A DNA stretch of 63,949 bases from JAMOAD01 sp023621955. GTDB taxonomy: Bacteria > Acidobacteriota > Aminicenantia > JAMOAD01. The stretch spans positions 1 through 63,949 of the forward strand of contig DAONEM010000009.1 in NCBI GenBank assembly GCA_035403085.1, given 5' to 3'. Shown piece after piece: positions 24,316 to 32,542 of the stretch (position 1 is the stretch's first letter; every line of letters starts with the position of its first letter). Made by a program: the position numbers and the translations under genes. The notes under the pieces were generated by a model. The model made no database searches. It had not been told where the DNA came from and was given only the letters and a program-made list of their open reading frames with translations.

Positions 24316-25010
24316 AGAATCTGGGCCTGAAGTTTACCGCCCTCTTTTTAGCCATTGTTATCTGGATGGCCGTAGCCACCTATCGGAGGGCCCAGGAGGA
24401 GATCATTCTCAGCGTCCCCCTGGAGCTGAGGGACCAACCTCAGGGGATGGAGATCGTCGCCCTCTCCTCCACCATGGTGAACGTCAGGGTGCGCGGCTCC
24501 CAGGCTCTTCTGAGAACGCTGACCCCTTCGGACGTGAAGTTGGTGGTGGATGTGAACAGGGAGTGGGCCGCCTCCGGGGAAGCCAAGAAGGAGAGGGTTC
24601 TGACCGTCAAGTTTGAGAAAGAGATGGTCTTTACCCACCTCAAGGGCCTCCAGGTGACGGACTTTCTTCCCCCCCTGGTTCAACTTACCATGGAGAAGAG
24701 GGTGAAGGCCCTCCTGGACGTGAAGCCCAACCTGGACCTTCAGCTCAAGAGCGGTTTTCGAATCGCCTCCTACCACGTCACCCCCAAGAGCGTTCAGGTG
24801 GAAGGACCGGAATCCCTCATGCGGGGGCGTAAGTACGTGGAGACCGATCTCGTCCAGAGGCGCAACCTCGAGGGGAACCTTGAGATCGCCACTGCTGTGA
24901 GGCTCTGGCACAACAGGGTAGTCCTTCTTGAACCGAAGGAGAACCGCTTCACCGTCTCCCTGAGGGTGGAGAGAGCGCCGAAGGAAGAGAGCGACAAGAA
25001 TCACCCTTAA
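24312..25010 (+). CDS. cdaR: CdaR-type YbbR-domain protein
   Basis: Single-pass membrane protein (232 aa) with an N-terminal anchor (FTALFLAIVIWMAVA) and extracytoplasmic YbbR repeats, recognisable by the spaced pattern of VPLELRD, VNVRVRGS and LLDVKPNL strands. In Firmicutes the homologue CdaR binds and tunes CdaA. ATG overlaps the cdaA stop by four nt and glmM follows 13 nt later, matching the conserved cdaA-cdaR-glmM order. The W-x-x-V start region (KFTALFLAIVIWM) is typical. Confidence 0.9.
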   Translation: MKNLGLKFTALFLAIVIWMAVATYRRAQEEIILSVPLELRDQPQGMEIVALSSTMVNVRVRGSQALLRTLTPSDVKLVVDVNREWAASGEAKKERVLTVKFEKEMVFTHLKGLQVTDFLPPLVQLTMEKRVKALLDVKPNLDLQLKSGFRIASYHVTPKSVQVEGPESLMRGRKYVETDLVQRRNLEGNLEIATAVRLWHNRVVLLEPKENRFTVSLRVERAPKEESDKNHP

Positions 25011-25023
25011 GGAACGGAGAGAG

Positions 25024-26355
25024 ATGAGACACCTATTCGGAACCGACGGGATTCGTGGAATCGCCGGGCAATACCCTCTTGTAGAGAAGATCATCTACCG
25101 CATCCCCTTCGAGATGAAGAGGGTCATGCCGGTGGAGAAGATTGTTCTGGGAAACGATACCCGAGGCTCCAGCGAGTGGATCGAGGGGCTTCTGATGGCG
25201 GGTTGCCGGGATTCCGGAATCCTTGCCGAAACCGTGGGCTCCATAACGACGCCGGGACTGGCCAAGATCGTCTCTCTGGGCGGCTATCACGGGGGGATCA
25301 TGATCTCCGCCTCCCACAACCCCGCCGAGTTCAACGGGATCAAGATTCTCTCGGCCCAAGGGGAGAAGCTGAACGACGGCCTGGAGAATGCCATTGAGGA
25401 TGGACTTCTCTCCATCAACGGGGAGATCACCCAGGTGAACCCTGCGCAGAGGCGCTTCGCCTGCCCTGAAACCATCAACCTCTACAGAGACTTTCTCCTC
25501 CAAGCCTCCCTCCATAGGCCTCAAAAACCTAAGCGTATCGTTCTCGACTGTTCCAACGGCGGAGCCTCCTCATTGGCGGAAAAACTCTTCCGCGACGCCG
25601 GCTACACCCCCTTGGCGATCCACTGCTCCCCGAACGGGAAGAACATTAACCACGGTTGCGGGGCTCTTCATCCCGAAGAGATGGCGAGGGCGGTCGTGGA
25701 AAACGGAGCCTTCGCGGGCTTTGCCTTCGACGGCGACGCGGATAGGTTGATCATGGCCGATGGGCGCGGATCCGTGATGAACGGTGACCAGATTCTCCAT
25801 CTCTTGGCACACCTTCTGATGAAAGAGGGGTACCGGGGAGAGGTTGTCGGGACCGTAATGAGCAACCTGGCCCTGGAAAACCACCTCAAAGAGATGGGGC
25901 TGAGCTTTTTCAGGACTCCCGTGGGGGATAGGTACGTCTGGGAGCGGATGGTCTCCAGCAACTCCCGCCTCGGTGGGGAGACCTCGGGACACATCATCCT
26001 CAGGCCCTACCATGTCACTGGAGACGGTCTCCTGGCGGCCTTGAAAATACTCGACTTCCTCGAGAGCGAGAACTCACTCCCTGAGGAGTACCACAACTCC
26101 CTCTCCCTCTACTCCCAGATCCTCGTCAACCTTCGCATTCGGGAGAGGGTCCCCTTGGAGAGTCTCGGGGAGATAGGGGAACTCGACCGGGTCACCAGAG
26201 AGAGGTACGGTTCACAGGCGCGCCTGGTGATCAGGTACTCAGGGACCGAGCCCCTCCTTCGCCTCATGGCTGAGGGGGAGGATGAGGAAGGCCTTAAGGC
26301 CTTGGTGTGCGGATGCGCCGAGAAGATAAGGAAACGCTTAGGGGAGGAACCATGA
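25024..26355 (+). CDS. glmM: Phosphoglucosamine mutase
   Basis: Cytoplasmic enzyme (443 aa) converting glucosamine-6-phosphate to glucosamine-1-phosphate for peptidoglycan and lipopolysaccharide. Start motif FGTDGIRG; phosphoserine Ser97 in SASHNP; metal loop FDGDADR; sugar loop GETSGH; phosphate loop RYSGTEPLLR near the end. All four functional loops are intact. In other bacteria GlmM interacts with CdaA. It overlaps pdxJ by four nt. Confidence 0.97.
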   Translation: MRHLFGTDGIRGIAGQYPLVEKIIYRIPFEMKRVMPVEKIVLGNDTRGSSEWIEGLLMAGCRDSGILAETVGSITTPGLAKIVSLGGYHGGIMISASHNPAEFNGIKILSAQGEKLNDGLENAIEDGLLSINGEITQVNPAQRRFACPETINLYRDFLLQASLHRPQKPKRIVLDCSNGGASSLAEKLFRDAGYTPLAIHCSPNGKNINHGCGALHPEEMARAVVENGAFAGFAFDGDADRLIMADGRGSVMNGDQILHLLAHLLMKEGYRGEVVGTVMSNLALENHLKEMGLSFFRTPVGDRYVWERMVSSNSRLGGETSGHIILRPYHVTGDGLLAALKILDFLESENSLPEEYHNSLSLYSQILVNLRIRERVPLESLGEIGELDRVTRERYGSQARLVIRYSGTEPLLRLMAEGEDEEGLKALVCGCAEKIRKRLGEEP

Positions 26356-27083
26356 GACTAGGAGTCAACGTTGACCATATCGCCACCCTCCGTGAGGCGA
26401 GGAAGGGGCGGGAACCGGATCCAGTGCAGGCGGCGGTTTTAGCCGAGTTAGGAGGGGCGGATGGGATCACCGTTCATCTGCGGGGAGATCGAAGGCACAT
26501 CAAGGAGAGGGATATCGAAATCCTCGGCAAGACCGTGACGACCCACCTGAACGTTGAAATGGCGGCCACCGAAGAGATGGCTACCCTCATGCTCTCGCTT
26601 CTTCCCCACCAGGTGACCCTGGTGGCCGAAAGAAGGGAAGAGATTACCACCGAGGGGGGGCTCGACGCCGTGATCAACCAGTCTCACCTTCAGAACTACA
26701 TCCAGAGCTTTCACTCGGCGGGAATCAAGGTAAGCCTTTTCATCGATCCCGATAAGGAGCAGATCCGGGCGGCCCACAGGATTGGAGTAAAGGCCATCGA
26801 GATCAACACGACGAAGTTTTCCGAGGCCGGGGACCGAGACGCCGCCATGAACGAACTCGTCAAACTCAAGGAAGTGGCCAAGTTCGCCGGGAAACTGGGC
26901 CTTGAGACCATCGCCGGACATGGGCTTAACTACAGGAACATCCTTCTCTTTCGGCAGATCCCCGAGGTGACGGAGGTGAACATCGGCCACTCGATCATCG
27001 CCAGGGCCGCCTTCGTCGGGCTCGAAAGGGCGGTCCGCGAGATGAAGGCCTTGCTCTCTCTCCCGTCTCCGCTCTACGAATAA
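26352..27083 (+). CDS. pdxJ: Pyridoxine 5'-phosphate synthase
   Basis: TIM-barrel enzyme (243 aa) that condenses 1-deoxyxylulose-5-phosphate with 3-amino-2-oxopropyl phosphate, the last ring-forming step of the DXP-dependent vitamin B6 route. Diagnostic start LGVNVDHIATLREAR, HLRGDRRHI, VAERREEITTEGGLD, FIDPDKEQI, and GHGLNYRN with VNIGHSIIARA. ATG 26352 follows GGGGAGG and overlaps the glmM stop; a longer in-frame start at 26307 lies inside glmM. Confidence 0.96.
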   Translation: MRLGVNVDHIATLREARKGREPDPVQAAVLAELGGADGITVHLRGDRRHIKERDIEILGKTVTTHLNVEMAATEEMATLMLSLLPHQVTLVAERREEITTEGGLDAVINQSHLQNYIQSFHSAGIKVSLFIDPDKEQIRAAHRIGVKAIEINTTKFSEAGDRDAAMNELVKLKEVAKFAGKLGLETIAGHGLNYRNILLFRQIPEVTEVNIGHSIIARAAFVGLERAVREMKALLSLPSPLYE

Positions 27084-27094
27084 GCTCAACCGCC

Positions 27095-28144
27095 ATGGGG
27101 GAGTGCCTGAAATGTGGACAGTGCCTCTCCTCTTGCCCTGTTTATAAGACTCTTCGAGACGAGGCCTTCTCGCCCCGGGCCAAGGTCTCCCTGAGCGATC
27201 AGGGCGGAGAGCTTTACAGAAAAAGGCTTCTGCAGAGTTGTCTCCTTTGCGGCGGGTGCCAGAAGAGTTGCTCCGGAGGGCTGAAGACGACGGACCTGTT
27301 CCTGGAGGCGCGCAAGAGGTTCTCCCGTTCCCTCCCGGTGTCGAAAAGGGCGGCCCTCTTCGTTTTCCGCCGCCCCTGGCTGGACCTTGCGAGGGCCTTT
27401 CCTCTCCATCGGCTCCTCTCACCCTTCTCCCGGCCCCGCGGGAGGAGTCCCTCCCTAAGTCGATCTCAGGGGGGAGAGAGGGTTCTCCTCTTTCCCGGGT
27501 GCCTCAGCAGATACCTTTTTCCGGAGATACTCCGTTCCGCCCTGAGGCTTCTGACCTCCATCGGATACTCCCCGGTGGTTCCCCCCTTCGACTGTTGTGG
27601 CTTCGCTCCTCTGAGCGCCGGCATGCAGGAGAGGTTCGAGCGCCTGAAGAGGACAAACACCCAGCTGCGTGAGAGGGCGGGGGGAGGAGCGGTGGTTACC
27701 CTCTGCCCCACAGGGTACCATACCCTGACATCCCTCTACGGATGGGGCGACGTGTTCAGCCTTCCGGAGTTTCTGAAGGCCCACGGGGGGGGGATGCTGG
27801 AGACGCTGAGAGCCGATGGCAGGAGAATCGCCCTCCACCTCTCCTGTCACACCCAGAACTTTCATCCCCGGGCCAACCTCCTGGAAGAGATTCTCAGAGA
27901 CCTTCCGGGGGTGGACCTTCAGGTTCCCCAAGAGCGAAGGTGCTGCGGTTTTGGAGGCTCTTTCGCCGTTTCCAACCTGGAGCTCTCAGAGAGAATCGCC
28001 CGGGAGAACATCGCAAACTTCGACCAGGGGGCCGAGGTGATCACCGATTGCCCCGGATGCGCCCTGCAGATCGGGAGACGTCGAAAGGTCTCCCATGTGG
28101 CCGTCTTTCTCGATTCCCTGGCGAGAGGTTTCGATGAACTCTGA
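27095..28144 (+). CDS. Iron-sulfur oxidoreductase subunit, GlcF/LutA/HdrD-like (CCG domains)
   Basis: A 349-aa electron-transfer protein. Two ferredoxin-type clusters are encoded near the start (CLKCGQCLSSCPVY and CLLCGGCQKSCSGG), followed by two cysteine-rich CCG domains (FDCCGFAPLSAG and RRCCGFGGSF). This is the layout of the glycolate oxidase iron-sulfur subunit and of lactate-utilisation protein LutA fused to clusters. No flavoprotein partner (GlcD) is adjacent, so the donor is unknown. It lies in the pdxJ operon 11 nt after pdxJ. Confidence 0.85.
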   Translation: MGECLKCGQCLSSCPVYKTLRDEAFSPRAKVSLSDQGGELYRKRLLQSCLLCGGCQKSCSGGLKTTDLFLEARKRFSRSLPVSKRAALFVFRRPWLDLARAFPLHRLLSPFSRPRGRSPSLSRSQGGERVLLFPGCLSRYLFPEILRSALRLLTSIGYSPVVPPFDCCGFAPLSAGMQERFERLKRTNTQLRERAGGGAVVTLCPTGYHTLTSLYGWGDVFSLPEFLKAHGGGMLETLRADGRRIALHLSCHTQNFHPRANLLEEILRDLPGVDLQVPQERRCCGFGGSFAVSNLELSERIARENIANFDQGAEVITDCPGCALQIGRRRKVSHVAVFLDSLARGFDEL

Positions 28145-28754
28145 GCTCTGGAGGACCGCACAGAGACTCCTTGCCCTAGCCAGGAGCGGTTTGGCCTACT
28201 CTCCCGCCCCCTACGACAGGGAGAGGTACGAAGAGATAGAACAAACGGCGCTCCGCCTCCTGGAACGGGAGGCGGGTTTTCCCGAAGACTCCCTGAGGGC
28301 CGCCCTTCCCAGGGAGGAGGGCTATCAGACTCCCAAGCTTGATGTTCGGGGTGCCCTCTTCAGGGGGGAGAAGGTCCTTCTCGTCCGGGAGAGGAGCGAT
28401 GGGTGCTGGTCTCTTCCGGGAGGCTGGGCGGATGTCGGCTACACCCCCTCCCAGGCGGTTCTTAAAGAGCTTCGGGAGGAGAGCGGAATCGAGGGTGAGG
28501 TCGTCTCCCTCCTGGCCCTTCTGGACAAAAGCCTCCATGGGCACACTCCCTCCCTCTTCTACACCTACAAAGCCTTTTTCCTCTGCAAAGAGTTGGGGGG
28601 CGAGCTCCGCCCCTCCTCTGAGACCCAGGAGGCCGGATTCTTCTCCCTCCAGAACCTCCCCCCCCTCTCCCTTCAGAGGGTGACTGCCGAAGAGTTGGAG
28701 ATGGTTTTTCAAAGGGCTGCCCTCGGCCTCGGCGCCCCGTCCCTCTTCGATTAA
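28134..28754 (+). CDS. NUDIX hydrolase with N-terminal helical domain
   Basis: A 206-aa pyrophosphatase. After an amphipathic N-terminal domain of about 60 residues (LALARSGLAYSPAPYDRERY) comes the NUDIX domain with GGWADVGYTPSQ and LKELREESGI; the Nudix box is standard except Tyr in place of the first Glu, usual for this ADVGYSP-type subfamily, one member of which (from Bacillus cereus) is described as a CDP-choline pyrophosphatase. The substrate here is not predictable. It overlaps the upstream gene by 11 nt, with GAGAGG before the ATG. Confidence 0.88.
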   Translation: MNSELWRTAQRLLALARSGLAYSPAPYDRERYEEIEQTALRLLEREAGFPEDSLRAALPREEGYQTPKLDVRGALFRGEKVLLVRERSDGCWSLPGGWADVGYTPSQAVLKELREESGIEGEVVSLLALLDKSLHGHTPSLFYTYKAFFLCKELGGELRPSSETQEAGFFSLQNLPPLSLQRVTAEELEMVFQRAALGLGAPSLFD

Positions 28755-28763
28755 GCCCAGAGG

Positions 28764-28794
28764 TTGACACAAATCCTCCACTGCTGCGTATAAT
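28764..28794 (+). promoter_or_regulatory. Promoter of C1 peptidase gene
   Basis: TTGACA (28764-28769) and TATAAT (28789-28794), both perfect, but with a long 19-nt spacer. Confidence 0.65.
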
Positions 28795-28840
28795 TGTAAA
28801 AGACGATCCCTTCGGGGAGCACTTTAAGGAGGAAACGAGT

Positions 28841-30004
28841 ATGAAATCTTTGGGAACCTTTGTCCTGAGTCTACTGCTCCTTATACCCTTGTCCGGAGAG
28901 GTAAAGAAGCCGAGCAAGGCTCAACCGGAGCCATACCGTTTTACCATGGTCAAAGAAGTCCCCAGGTCATCGGTGAAGAATCAAGCCCGTACCGGTACCT
29001 GTTGGGACTTTGCCACGCTTTCTTTCCTGGAAGCCGAGCTTATGAGAGCCGGTAAAGGGGAGCTTGACCTTTCGGAGATGTTCGTTGTCCGAAGGGTTTA
29101 TCCGGCGAAGGCGGAGCTCTACGTTCGGCGCCACGGGGATTCCCCCTTTGGACCGGGAGGCCAGGCTCACGATGTCATCAACACGATCAAGCGTTATGGA
29201 ATCGTCCCCGAAGAGGTCTACGATGGCCTGAAAATCGGGGAGAAGAGGCATAACCACGGAGAGTTGGAGGCGGTTCTTCAGGGAATGCTGCAGGGAATCG
29301 TCAAGAGGCCCGGCGGAAAGGTGACACCCCTTTGGAAAGAGGCTTTCGAAAAGGTTTTGGATATCTACCTCGGGGCGGAACCCAAGGAGTTCGCCTACCA
29401 GGGGAAGAGCTACACCCCCGAGAGCTTCTTGAAGGAGAGGGTCCCTCTGAACCTGGACGACTATATTGAGATCACCTCTTACTCCCTGGCCCCCTTTTAC
29501 TCTAAGGTCCGGTTGGAGTTCCCTGATAACTGGGCTGGCGGCGAGTATTATAACCTTCCCATCGACGAGCTGGAGAGGGTTATGGACTACGCCCTTGAAA
29601 ATGGCTATACCTTCGCCTGGGACGGTGATGTGAGCGAGAGAGACTTCGCCGCCCGCAACCAGGGTTACGCGGTAGTTCCCAAAGTGGATTGGGAGGACAA
29701 GAGTCAGGCGGAGAGGGAGGCGCCGGTGACGGAGCCGGTTGTGGAAAAGGAGATCACCCAAGAGATGCGGCAGGTCACCTTTGACAACCAGACCACCACG
29801 GACGACCACCTGATGCATATTACGGGTTTGGCCAAGGACCAGAAGGGGGCCAAATTCTACCAGACGAAGAACTCTTGGGGTGTTGACGGGAAGTACAAGG
29901 GGTACCTCTACATGTCCGCCCCTTACGTACGTCTCAAGACGATCGCCATCATGATCAACAAGAGCGCTCTTCCTTCCGATATCGCCAAGAAGCTGAGCTT
30001 CTGA
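28841..30004 (+). CDS. Secreted papain-like (C1B) cysteine peptidase
   Basis: Exported aminopeptidase C / bleomycin-hydrolase-like enzyme (387 aa). Signal peptide at residues 1-20, then catalytic Cys54 in QARTGTCWDFA, His326 in DDHLMHITG and Asn344 in TKNSWG. Most bacterial PepC relatives are cytoplasmic; an export signal suggests a role in external peptide breakdown. AAGGAGG lies upstream of the ATG and a promoter at 28764-28794. A hairpin follows the stop. Confidence 0.9.
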   Translation: MKSLGTFVLSLLLLIPLSGEVKKPSKAQPEPYRFTMVKEVPRSSVKNQARTGTCWDFATLSFLEAELMRAGKGELDLSEMFVVRRVYPAKAELYVRRHGDSPFGPGGQAHDVINTIKRYGIVPEEVYDGLKIGEKRHNHGELEAVLQGMLQGIVKRPGGKVTPLWKEAFEKVLDIYLGAEPKEFAYQGKSYTPESFLKERVPLNLDDYIEITSYSLAPFYSKVRLEFPDNWAGGEYYNLPIDELERVMDYALENGYTFAWDGDVSERDFAARNQGYAVVPKVDWEDKSQAEREAPVTEPVVEKEITQEMRQVTFDNQTTTDDHLMHITGLAKDQKGAKFYQTKNSWGVDGKYKGYLYMSAPYVRLKTIAIMINKSALPSDIAKKLSF

Positions 30005-30022
30005 TTACTTTTTAAAGAAGAG

Positions 30023-30052
30023 GCGGGGGCGGCCCCTTAGAGTCGCCCCCGC
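30023..30052. other. GC-rich hairpin between C1 peptidase and next gene
   Basis: GCGGGGGCG (30023-30031) and CGCCCCCGC (30044-30052) form a perfect 9-bp stem with a 12-nt loop. No U-run follows; it could be an attenuator or a mRNA 3'-stabilising stem inside a two-gene transcript. Confidence 0.6.
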
Positions 30053-30068
30053 CACCGAGGAGAGAGAG

Positions 30069-30923
30069 ATGAAGAGAGGGTTAACCGTTGTGGTGTTGTT
30101 GTTTTTTCTGTTTCTGGCCTTCCCCCTCCAGGCTGACGAGAGGGATCGGGTCGTCGCCCTTGGCGAGAGCCTTCTCAGGAGTTCCGCCGATCTTGCGGAG
30201 GAGAGTTACGACCATTTTCGGGGATGGAACGGTGAGATCAACGATCAAGAGCAGGCCGTCCTTTTCCGCTCCGAGAGTTTTGCCGCTTCCGCCAGGCTCT
30301 TTCTGAAGTTGGCCCAGGATAGGGGGGGGTACTTTCGCGACGATTCCCTCAGGACAAACCTCTTCAACGCCTTTTCCTACCTGATTTCCTCCTTCGAGGA
30401 GCTTAACTCCTCCATGGACCGGAAAGGGTTAAGAATGTCCTCCCTGAGAGAGTGCCGTAGAACCTTGGAAGAGATGGAGAGGGCCTTCTCCCGTTGGCCT
30501 TCCCGGGATAACCCGGCCTACCTTCAGAGCAAGTACGTCAAGGGTAGGGGAGACCGCGTCTACTTGATCGAGAGGCGTGGGACCGGCAACTACAGAAAGA
30601 GGGTCTTCAGAAACCTTGAGAGTCTCTACGCTTACAACTACGGGCAAAAACGGGGGAAAGACCCTTGGAAGTACCTTGAGAAGGTTCCTGAGGAGACTCT
30701 TGAAAGAATGGAGGAGGGGGAGCCTATCGGTGCCTCCTTCGAAGGGAGGATGGTGATCGCCCAGGGCCGGGGAGCCAACAGGGCGGTCTACCTGATCGAA
30801 GGGGGAAGGAAGAGGGCCTTCGCCTCACCTCAACCCTTGGCGCGTTACGGAGGGTGGGATAATGTGCTCGAGGTTCCTCCGGAAATCATCGAAGGGTACG
30901 CCAACGGTGAACCGATCCAGTAA
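30069..30923 (+). CDS. Secreted protein with two C-terminal YLIE repeats
   Basis: A 284-aa exported protein of unknown function. Signal peptide (GLTVVVLLFFLFLAFPLQA), helical middle region, then two copies of a roughly 50-residue motif: one starting VYLIERRGTGNYRKRVF and ending EEGEPIG, the second starting VYLIEGGRKRAF and ending YANGEPI. Both contain a basic YLI-x-x-x-x-K/R-R block, a Tyr/Gly turn and a closing G-E-P-I. Similar short repeats occur in surface proteins, but I cannot assign a ligand. A clear GAGAGAG precedes the ATG. Confidence 0.7.
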   Translation: MKRGLTVVVLLFFLFLAFPLQADERDRVVALGESLLRSSADLAEESYDHFRGWNGEINDQEQAVLFRSESFAASARLFLKLAQDRGGYFRDDSLRTNLFNAFSYLISSFEELNSSMDRKGLRMSSLRECRRTLEEMERAFSRWPSRDNPAYLQSKYVKGRGDRVYLIERRGTGNYRKRVFRNLESLYAYNYGQKRGKDPWKYLEKVPEETLERMEEGEPIGASFEGRMVIAQGRGANRAVYLIEGGRKRAFASPQPLARYGGWDNVLEVPPEIIEGYANGEPIQ

Positions 30924-31000
30924 GAAGCGGTACCGGAGGGTAGAGGCCAACAACCGGCGATAACGGGAAGGCTTCTCCTGGGATAGTCCGGTCAAGAGGA

Positions 31001-31028
31001 GGGAGGGGGCTTCGCGCCTCTTCCCTTT
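31001..31028 (+). terminator. Possible terminator after repeat protein
   Basis: GGGAGGGGGC (31001-31010) can pair, with a bulge and G-U pairs, with GCCTCTTCCC around a TTCG-type loop, followed by only three T. Weak. Confidence 0.35.
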
Positions 31029-31044
31029 GTATGCAGGTGAACAG

Positions 31045-31082
31045 AAAAAAAAGGCCGGGAAAGAGTTACCTTTCCCGGCCTT
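31045..31082 (-). terminator. Intrinsic terminator of M23 peptidase gene
   Basis: A perfect 13-bp stem (31051-31063 with 31070-31082, six-nt loop). Eight A on the 5' side (31045-31052) become the U-run when read on the minus strand. Confidence 0.9.
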
Positions 31083-31102
31083 CTATCCTCTCTTAAGGCC
31101 GC

Positions 31103-32452
31103 TTAAAAGTTCAAAGGGGAAAAACGGATGGGGGTACGGATTCTGTGGCGCATCTCCAGGGGGTTCCTGGGGAGCAGGGGGCGGCGTGTCTGAACCGGAA
31201 CGGCTTGGAAGAGGGCAAAGGTCTGGAGTAGGCTCTTCTTGAAGAGGGGCATGTAGGAACTGGAGAGGGGCGTCTCCGTTGGAGACTTGATGCTCAGGGG
31301 ATTCAGGAAACCCCTCTTCCCCACAGAGAGTCCGTAGTGGAGGTGGGGGCCCGTAGAACGTCCGGTACTCCCGACGAAGCCGATGATCTCTTTCTGGTCG
31401 ATCCTGCTTCCGGAACGGATCCCCGCCTTGAAGCGGCTCATGTGGTAGTAGTGACTGAAGTACCCGTTCGGATGCCGAATCACCACGTAGTTTCCCCTTC
31501 CTCCGTCCCGTCCCACCTGTTGGACTGTTCCGTTACCGACGGCCCTGATGGGAGTTCCGGTAGGGGCGCCGAAATCCACGCCGTTATGTTTGGCGGAGAA
31601 GCCCAAAACAGGGTGGCGTCTCATGCCGAAGGAGGAGGTGACCCTCATGAAGGGGAGAGGGCAACGGAGAAACATCTTCCTGACCGCCTTCCCGTCGGGT
31701 TGGTAGTAGGCTGTTTTTCCGGAAGGGTCTGTGAAACGGAGGATCCTGTACTCCTTGCCGCTGTTTTTGAAGGAAGCGGCCAAGACGGCCCCATACTTCA
31801 CGAACTCACCCTTCAGATACTTCTTCTCCACGAGAACGGCGAACTCATCTTCCGGCTGAATGTCCCTGTTAAAGTCGATATCGTAGGCGTAGAGATCGGC
31901 GAGGATGTCTGCAAGCTCCGGTTTCTCCCCCGCTTTTTGGAGGGTTTCGAAGAGGCTCCCTTCGATTTTTCCCCGGACAAACTGACGTTTTGTCTTGTAG
32001 GGGAGGGCGTTGATTTTCGCTTGAAAATCAGCGTCCACGCCGGGACTCACCTCCAGGAGTGTATCACTTTGGACCCAGTAGACGAATTTGGTCAAATGCC
32101 CATCTTTAGTTTCTAAAGTATAGGCATGCCCTGCGCGCAATTTGGCCAAATCGTAAACAGGTTGTACGGCTTCCACGAGTCGCCGGGCGGTATCTTCCAG
32201 AATGCCGTTCCTGGTAAGAAGGGAGATGATCACATCTCCTTTGGCGACAAGGCCGGAGAATTTTTTTATCACCGGCAAAGGTTCCGTCTTTTTCACCCTA
32301 GTCTTGGGTGTCTGAGGTTTCATAGCCTTCTTGAGGCGGCCAGGCAGGCGAAGGGCCACCATTCCGGAGGCGAAGCAAACTCCCACGAGAGAAAGAGCCA
32401 TGAAAAGAACTAACTTTCTCGTGGGCGTGAAAAAGGCGTTTTTCGGCATCAT
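31103..32452 (-). CDS. M23 (LytM) family peptidoglycan endopeptidase, MepM-like
   Basis: Membrane-anchored murein hydrolase (449 aa). N-terminal anchor (LVLFMALSLVGVCFASGMVAL), a basic linker, an OapA-like and a mixed middle domain (KGDVIISLL, AGHAYTLETKDG), then LytM with zinc ligands HNGVDFG and HYYHM and GPHLHYGL. This matches MepM/ShyA-type cell-elongation endopeptidases. The last 60 residues form a basic Pro/Arg tail not typical of the family. There is no ribosome site; the promoter (32459-32487) predicts transcription from the ATG itself. Confidence 0.9.
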   Translation of the reverse strand: MMPKNAFFTPTRKLVLFMALSLVGVCFASGMVALRLPGRLKKAMKPQTPKTRVKKTEPLPVIKKFSGLVAKGDVIISLLTRNGILEDTARRLVEAVQPVYDLAKLRAGHAYTLETKDGHLTKFVYWVQSDTLLEVSPGVDADFQAKINALPYKTKRQFVRGKIEGSLFETLQKAGEKPELADILADLYAYDIDFNRDIQPEDEFAVLVEKKYLKGEFVKYGAVLAASFKNSGKEYRILRFTDPSGKTAYYQPDGKAVRKMFLRCPLPFMRVTSSFGMRRHPVLGFSAKHNGVDFGAPTGTPIRAVGNGTVQQVGRDGGRGNYVVIRHPNGYFSHYYHMSRFKAGIRSGSRIDQKEIIGFVGSTGRSTGPHLHYGLSVGKRGFLNPLSIKSPTETPLSSSYMPLFKKSLLQTFALFQAVPVQTRRPLLPRNPLEMRHRIRTPIRFSPLNF

Positions 32453-32458
32453 GAGATC

Positions 32459-32487
32459 ATTTTAAAAGAAAAGTAAAAAGAATGCAA
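32459..32487 (-). promoter_or_regulatory. Promoter giving a leaderless mRNA (M23 peptidase)
   Basis: On the minus strand: TTGCAT, 17-nt spacer, TAAAAT, six nt (GATCTC), ATG at 32452. The expected +1 is the A of the start codon, as for the RsbW-like gene. Confidence 0.7.
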
Positions 32488-32497
32488 CCCTGGAAAC

Positions 32498-32526
32498 TTG
32501 AAAAAGGTTTTTGTGAATGTTACACT
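32498..32526 (+). promoter_or_regulatory. Promoter of rhomboid gene
   Basis: TTGAAA (32498-32503), 17-nt spacer, TACACT (32521-32526). The start codon at 32543 would follow a leader of only about 10 nt without a Shine-Dalgarno. Back-to-back with the M23 promoter (10 bp between -35 boxes). Confidence 0.7.
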
Positions 32527-32542
32527 CACCCTCGGTATACCA

